This document shows, in pieces, positions 61,756-64,000 of a stretch of 64,000 bases of DNA (position 1 is its first letter; each line of letters begins with the position of its first letter). The stretch comes from Vicia villosa. Taxonomy: Eukaryota > Streptophyta > Magnoliopsida > Fabales > Fabaceae. A program made the position numbers and the translations under genes. A model generated the notes under the pieces. The model saw only the letters and a list, made by a program, of their open reading frames with translations, was not told the origin of the DNA and made no database searches. The stretch lies in assembly GCF_029867415.1 (NCBI RefSeq), contig NC_081183.1, positions 190,170,061 through 190,234,060 of the forward strand, written 5' to 3'.

Positions 61756-62220
61756 TGATATAATTAAAGAATATTTAATGGGGAGAACGTCATACAACTG
61801 GTTCTTCATCCTTTCCAAATCGTCTTTTCATAAGTTTGAGCACCCTTATGTCAGTCCGAGCACCCTTTGTCTGTATGCATTTCATGAATCCCTAATGCAT
61901 TCATTCGTAGCATGTGATTGTGTTCGAGACGTGTGTCGGGTCAACGAACATATTGTGGGATGTAGCTACGCTCCATAGGTTTCAAGGAATCAACCGATGA
62001 TTCTTTTAGTGGTTGCTATATCACAGGGAGACTAGGCTCAGACTCCCAGAGGTCTATAAATACACTAGTATCATGATATTATAGGACAATCAGTAATAGA
62101 GAGAAAATACATAGACATAGTGGCTTTTCACCTCGCATGAGCTAGCTTTAAACACCTTAAAACCTCATATAGTCCTTATCCACTAGGAGTTGTTGAGCAT
62201 TAGTACTTTTAGCAAGTAAA
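61756..62220 (+). repeat. 3' LTR of the gypsy element
   Basis: Starts TGATATAATTAAAG and ends AGCAAGTAAA; TATAAATA is at 62,055-62,062. Colinear with 58,315-58,784. Confidence 0.75.
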
Positions 62221-63150
62221 TTATGTTCCATTGTTTGTAATAATTAAAAAGAAATGATAAAATTGATTTATTCCATAGTTAAATACCCTAATAATGGAAT
62301 GACATCTTTATTCCATTTTGTTCGATTTCGCTCCACTCTACTCAACTCCCCTTTATTCGTTTTATAATATTCAAAGATAGCCATACTTTTAACTCATTTT
62401 TGCATAAATGTATTCAAACATAAATTAACTTACATTCAACTAACTTTTAAACAAAATCAATTTTACAGATTTAATACACTCAAAATCAATTTTCATCACT
62501 ACATAATCAAACACACATTATCTATTTTATATATAAATTTTGATTTCAACCCATATCACATAGCAATGAAATTAAGTTCACAATTAACCTTTCTTATATA
62601 AGGATAAAAATCTTAAGATCTAATTGGTTTGCGTAATAAGATAATAAGATAGTGGCATGATATGATATGATATAATATAATATAATAGAAGTCTAATATC
62701 ATTGTTTTATGATTTCATGAGATTGAGACACACTTAATAATGATATTTATAAACTGTATATTTAAATTATAAAAGTATATTTTTTTAAAAATTACATAAA
62801 AGTTTTAGGAATTACTTTTAAATTTGAAATTTAATAAATAAATAAAAAAACTTAAAAATTTAAGTAATAAAAGAAACATAGATACATTTTTAAATATCCA
62901 TTGATAATATTAAATGATTAATTTTTTCTATAAAAATCATAAATAAACAAGTAATTCTTTTATATAGGTTAGATACTACATATAAATATATGATATATAT
63001 TATATGTGAATGATAAAACTATGTTAAAAATATTAAATTAATATTTTTGAAAATTTTAATAATAATTTAATTTTCAAACATTTTAATTTCAATGAATTAT
63101 TTATTAATTTAATATCAATTTTTTCAAACTTGTTGATTTATAAAAATCAA
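62221..63150. other. AT-rich spacer
   Basis: No gene is seen. Bases 62,290-62,345 have TTCCATT-rich text that may pair with GGAATGAAATAAAATGG left of the 5' LTR (58,277), hinting that the gypsy element sits in an older MITE. Confidence 0.45.
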
Positions 63151-63591
63151 GGCTAAATTATAGTTTTGGTCCTCTTATTTTGGCCAACTCACGAAATCAG
63201 TCTACCTATTTATTTTTTAAATTTTGGTCTCCCATGCCCATTTTCGTTCAAAAAATCGTAGATGTATCATTTTGTTGTATAGCGACATACTTTCTACGAG
63301 AAAATTTTCTAGAGAACAAAGAAAACGAACGAACAAGCTGAGAGAGAAAGAAGATGAAGAAGTCGGTCATAGAAGACGACTGAAGGAAGAAAATATTGTC
63401 AAAAATACAATAAATAATCAACCTTTCTTATGCCAAGTCAACACAAGTATGCTACGTATCTAAAAAATAATACACATCAGTGTTTTTTTGGATAAAAATG
63501 GGCGTGGGGGACTAAAACAGTTTAAAAAATAACTAGAGTGACTAATTTTGAAAATTGACTAAAATAAGAGGACCAAAATTGTAATTCAGCC
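63151..63591. mobile_element. Long-TIR MULE-like MITE, 441 bp
   Basis: The left GGCTAAATTATAGTTTTGG and right (reverse complement GGCTGAATTACAATTTTGG) arms continue as inverted repeats for about 60 bp (TCCTCTTATTTT on both). Flanking 9-mers AAAAATCAA and AAATATTAA agree in 7 of 9 bases. The ORF at 63,224-63,463 is incidental. Confidence 0.8.
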
Positions 63592-64000
63592 AAATATTAA
63601 ATACAAATAAATGAGTAATGTCAATGATTAAATTCAAGGGAACATTTTACACTCATTTATTAGTTGAACTACTGAACCCACCAAAAATATTATTATTTAT
63701 TTTTATTTATATTAGTTAAATTTTAAATTGTTTTAGTTTAAATTATATTTAATAAAAATAAATTAATAATTAAAATTTTATTTTATTCAATTAATTTAAA
63801 TCCAACAACAAATTCTTAATCATTTTTTAAATTAAAGACCTCAAAATTTGATTGAAAATAAATTTATCATTTATATTGTCTCGTTAAATATTGCATCCAA
63901 ACATGATATAATTTTGTTATCTTATCACTTATTCTACATATCAAACTAACAAATTCTTAAAATATTTATATTGAAGTTCATATATCTATTAGATATAATT
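63592..64000. other. AT-rich end of window
   Basis: No feature is recognised. Confidence 0.5.

Larger units (their letters stand above)
58315..62220 (+). mobile_element. Gypsy retrotransposon, 3.9 kb, with gag but no pol
   Basis: Two diverged LTRs (58,315-58,784 and 61,756-62,220) share blocks such as GTGTGTCGGGTCAACGAAC and AGGTTTCAAGGAATCAACC and the same TATA box. The PBS-like TGGCACCTACCGCGAGG starts at 58,787. Inside are a decayed gag (+), an antisense ORF (-) and a 26-bp minisatellite. Protease, RT and integrase are absent. LTR divergence is considerable, so the element is old. The target duplication is not clear. Confidence 0.8.

Overview
This window is nuclear DNA from a flowering plant, most likely a legume. 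It has large AT-rich spacers, GT-AG introns, layered Copia, Gypsy, LINE, Helitron, MULE, hAT and Harbinger-type remnants, and conserved land-plant single-copy genes. The legume assignment is inference from repeat style and codon context. No bacterial, organellar, CRISPR, rRNA or convincing tRNA gene was seen.

Repeat-rich left half (1-34,150). Bases 1-4,902 recur almost perfectly at 14,657-19,558 (two differences noticed). The first copy stops at a 100-N gap (4,903-5,002), so this is either a very recent duplication or an assembly duplication. After the gap come an LTR remnant, a shrunken Ty1/copia element with its 3' LTR, the tail of one Helitron with a duplicated terminus, and a gypsy scrap. 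The second copy opens the most interesting locus. A Helitron runs from TC at 16,934 to CTAG at 27,405 and lies inside a 182-bp MULE-type MITE with a 9-bp target duplication. It carries an RPA1-like gene, a decayed Pif1-type helicase and two intact-looking B3-domain genes on the opposite strand. The last RPA exon is split by a 2,979-bp LTR-like insertion with a 5-bp duplication. Farther right are a LINE tail and a TIR transposon carrying a broken plant mobile domain (PMD) gene between arrays of perfect or near-perfect 20-bp palindromes.

Genic right half (34,800-56,120). Four host genes can be modelled: a ZCF37-like membrane protein (+), an AKAP17A-like protein (-, four coding exons), an SVIP-like small p97-interacting protein (+, three exons, with a hAT transposase fossil in an intron) and NPGR1, a calmodulin-binding TPR protein of pollen germination (-, five exons, 717 aa). 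Between them lie a second, older PMD element, a hAT-like MITE, a Tourist MITE, a gypsy gag fragment and a SINE-like piece.

Right end (56,120-64,000). A small gypsy element with two diverged LTRs (58,315-62,220) holds a decayed gag, a minisatellite and an antisense ORF with its own TATA-like box. A long-TIR MITE follows at 63,151-63,591.

The host genes look functionally unrelated to each other. The connected system is the Helitron: replication proteins (RPA, helicase) travelling with a pair of DNA-binding B3 proteins. All family names come from reading translated sequence by eye; no database search was run.
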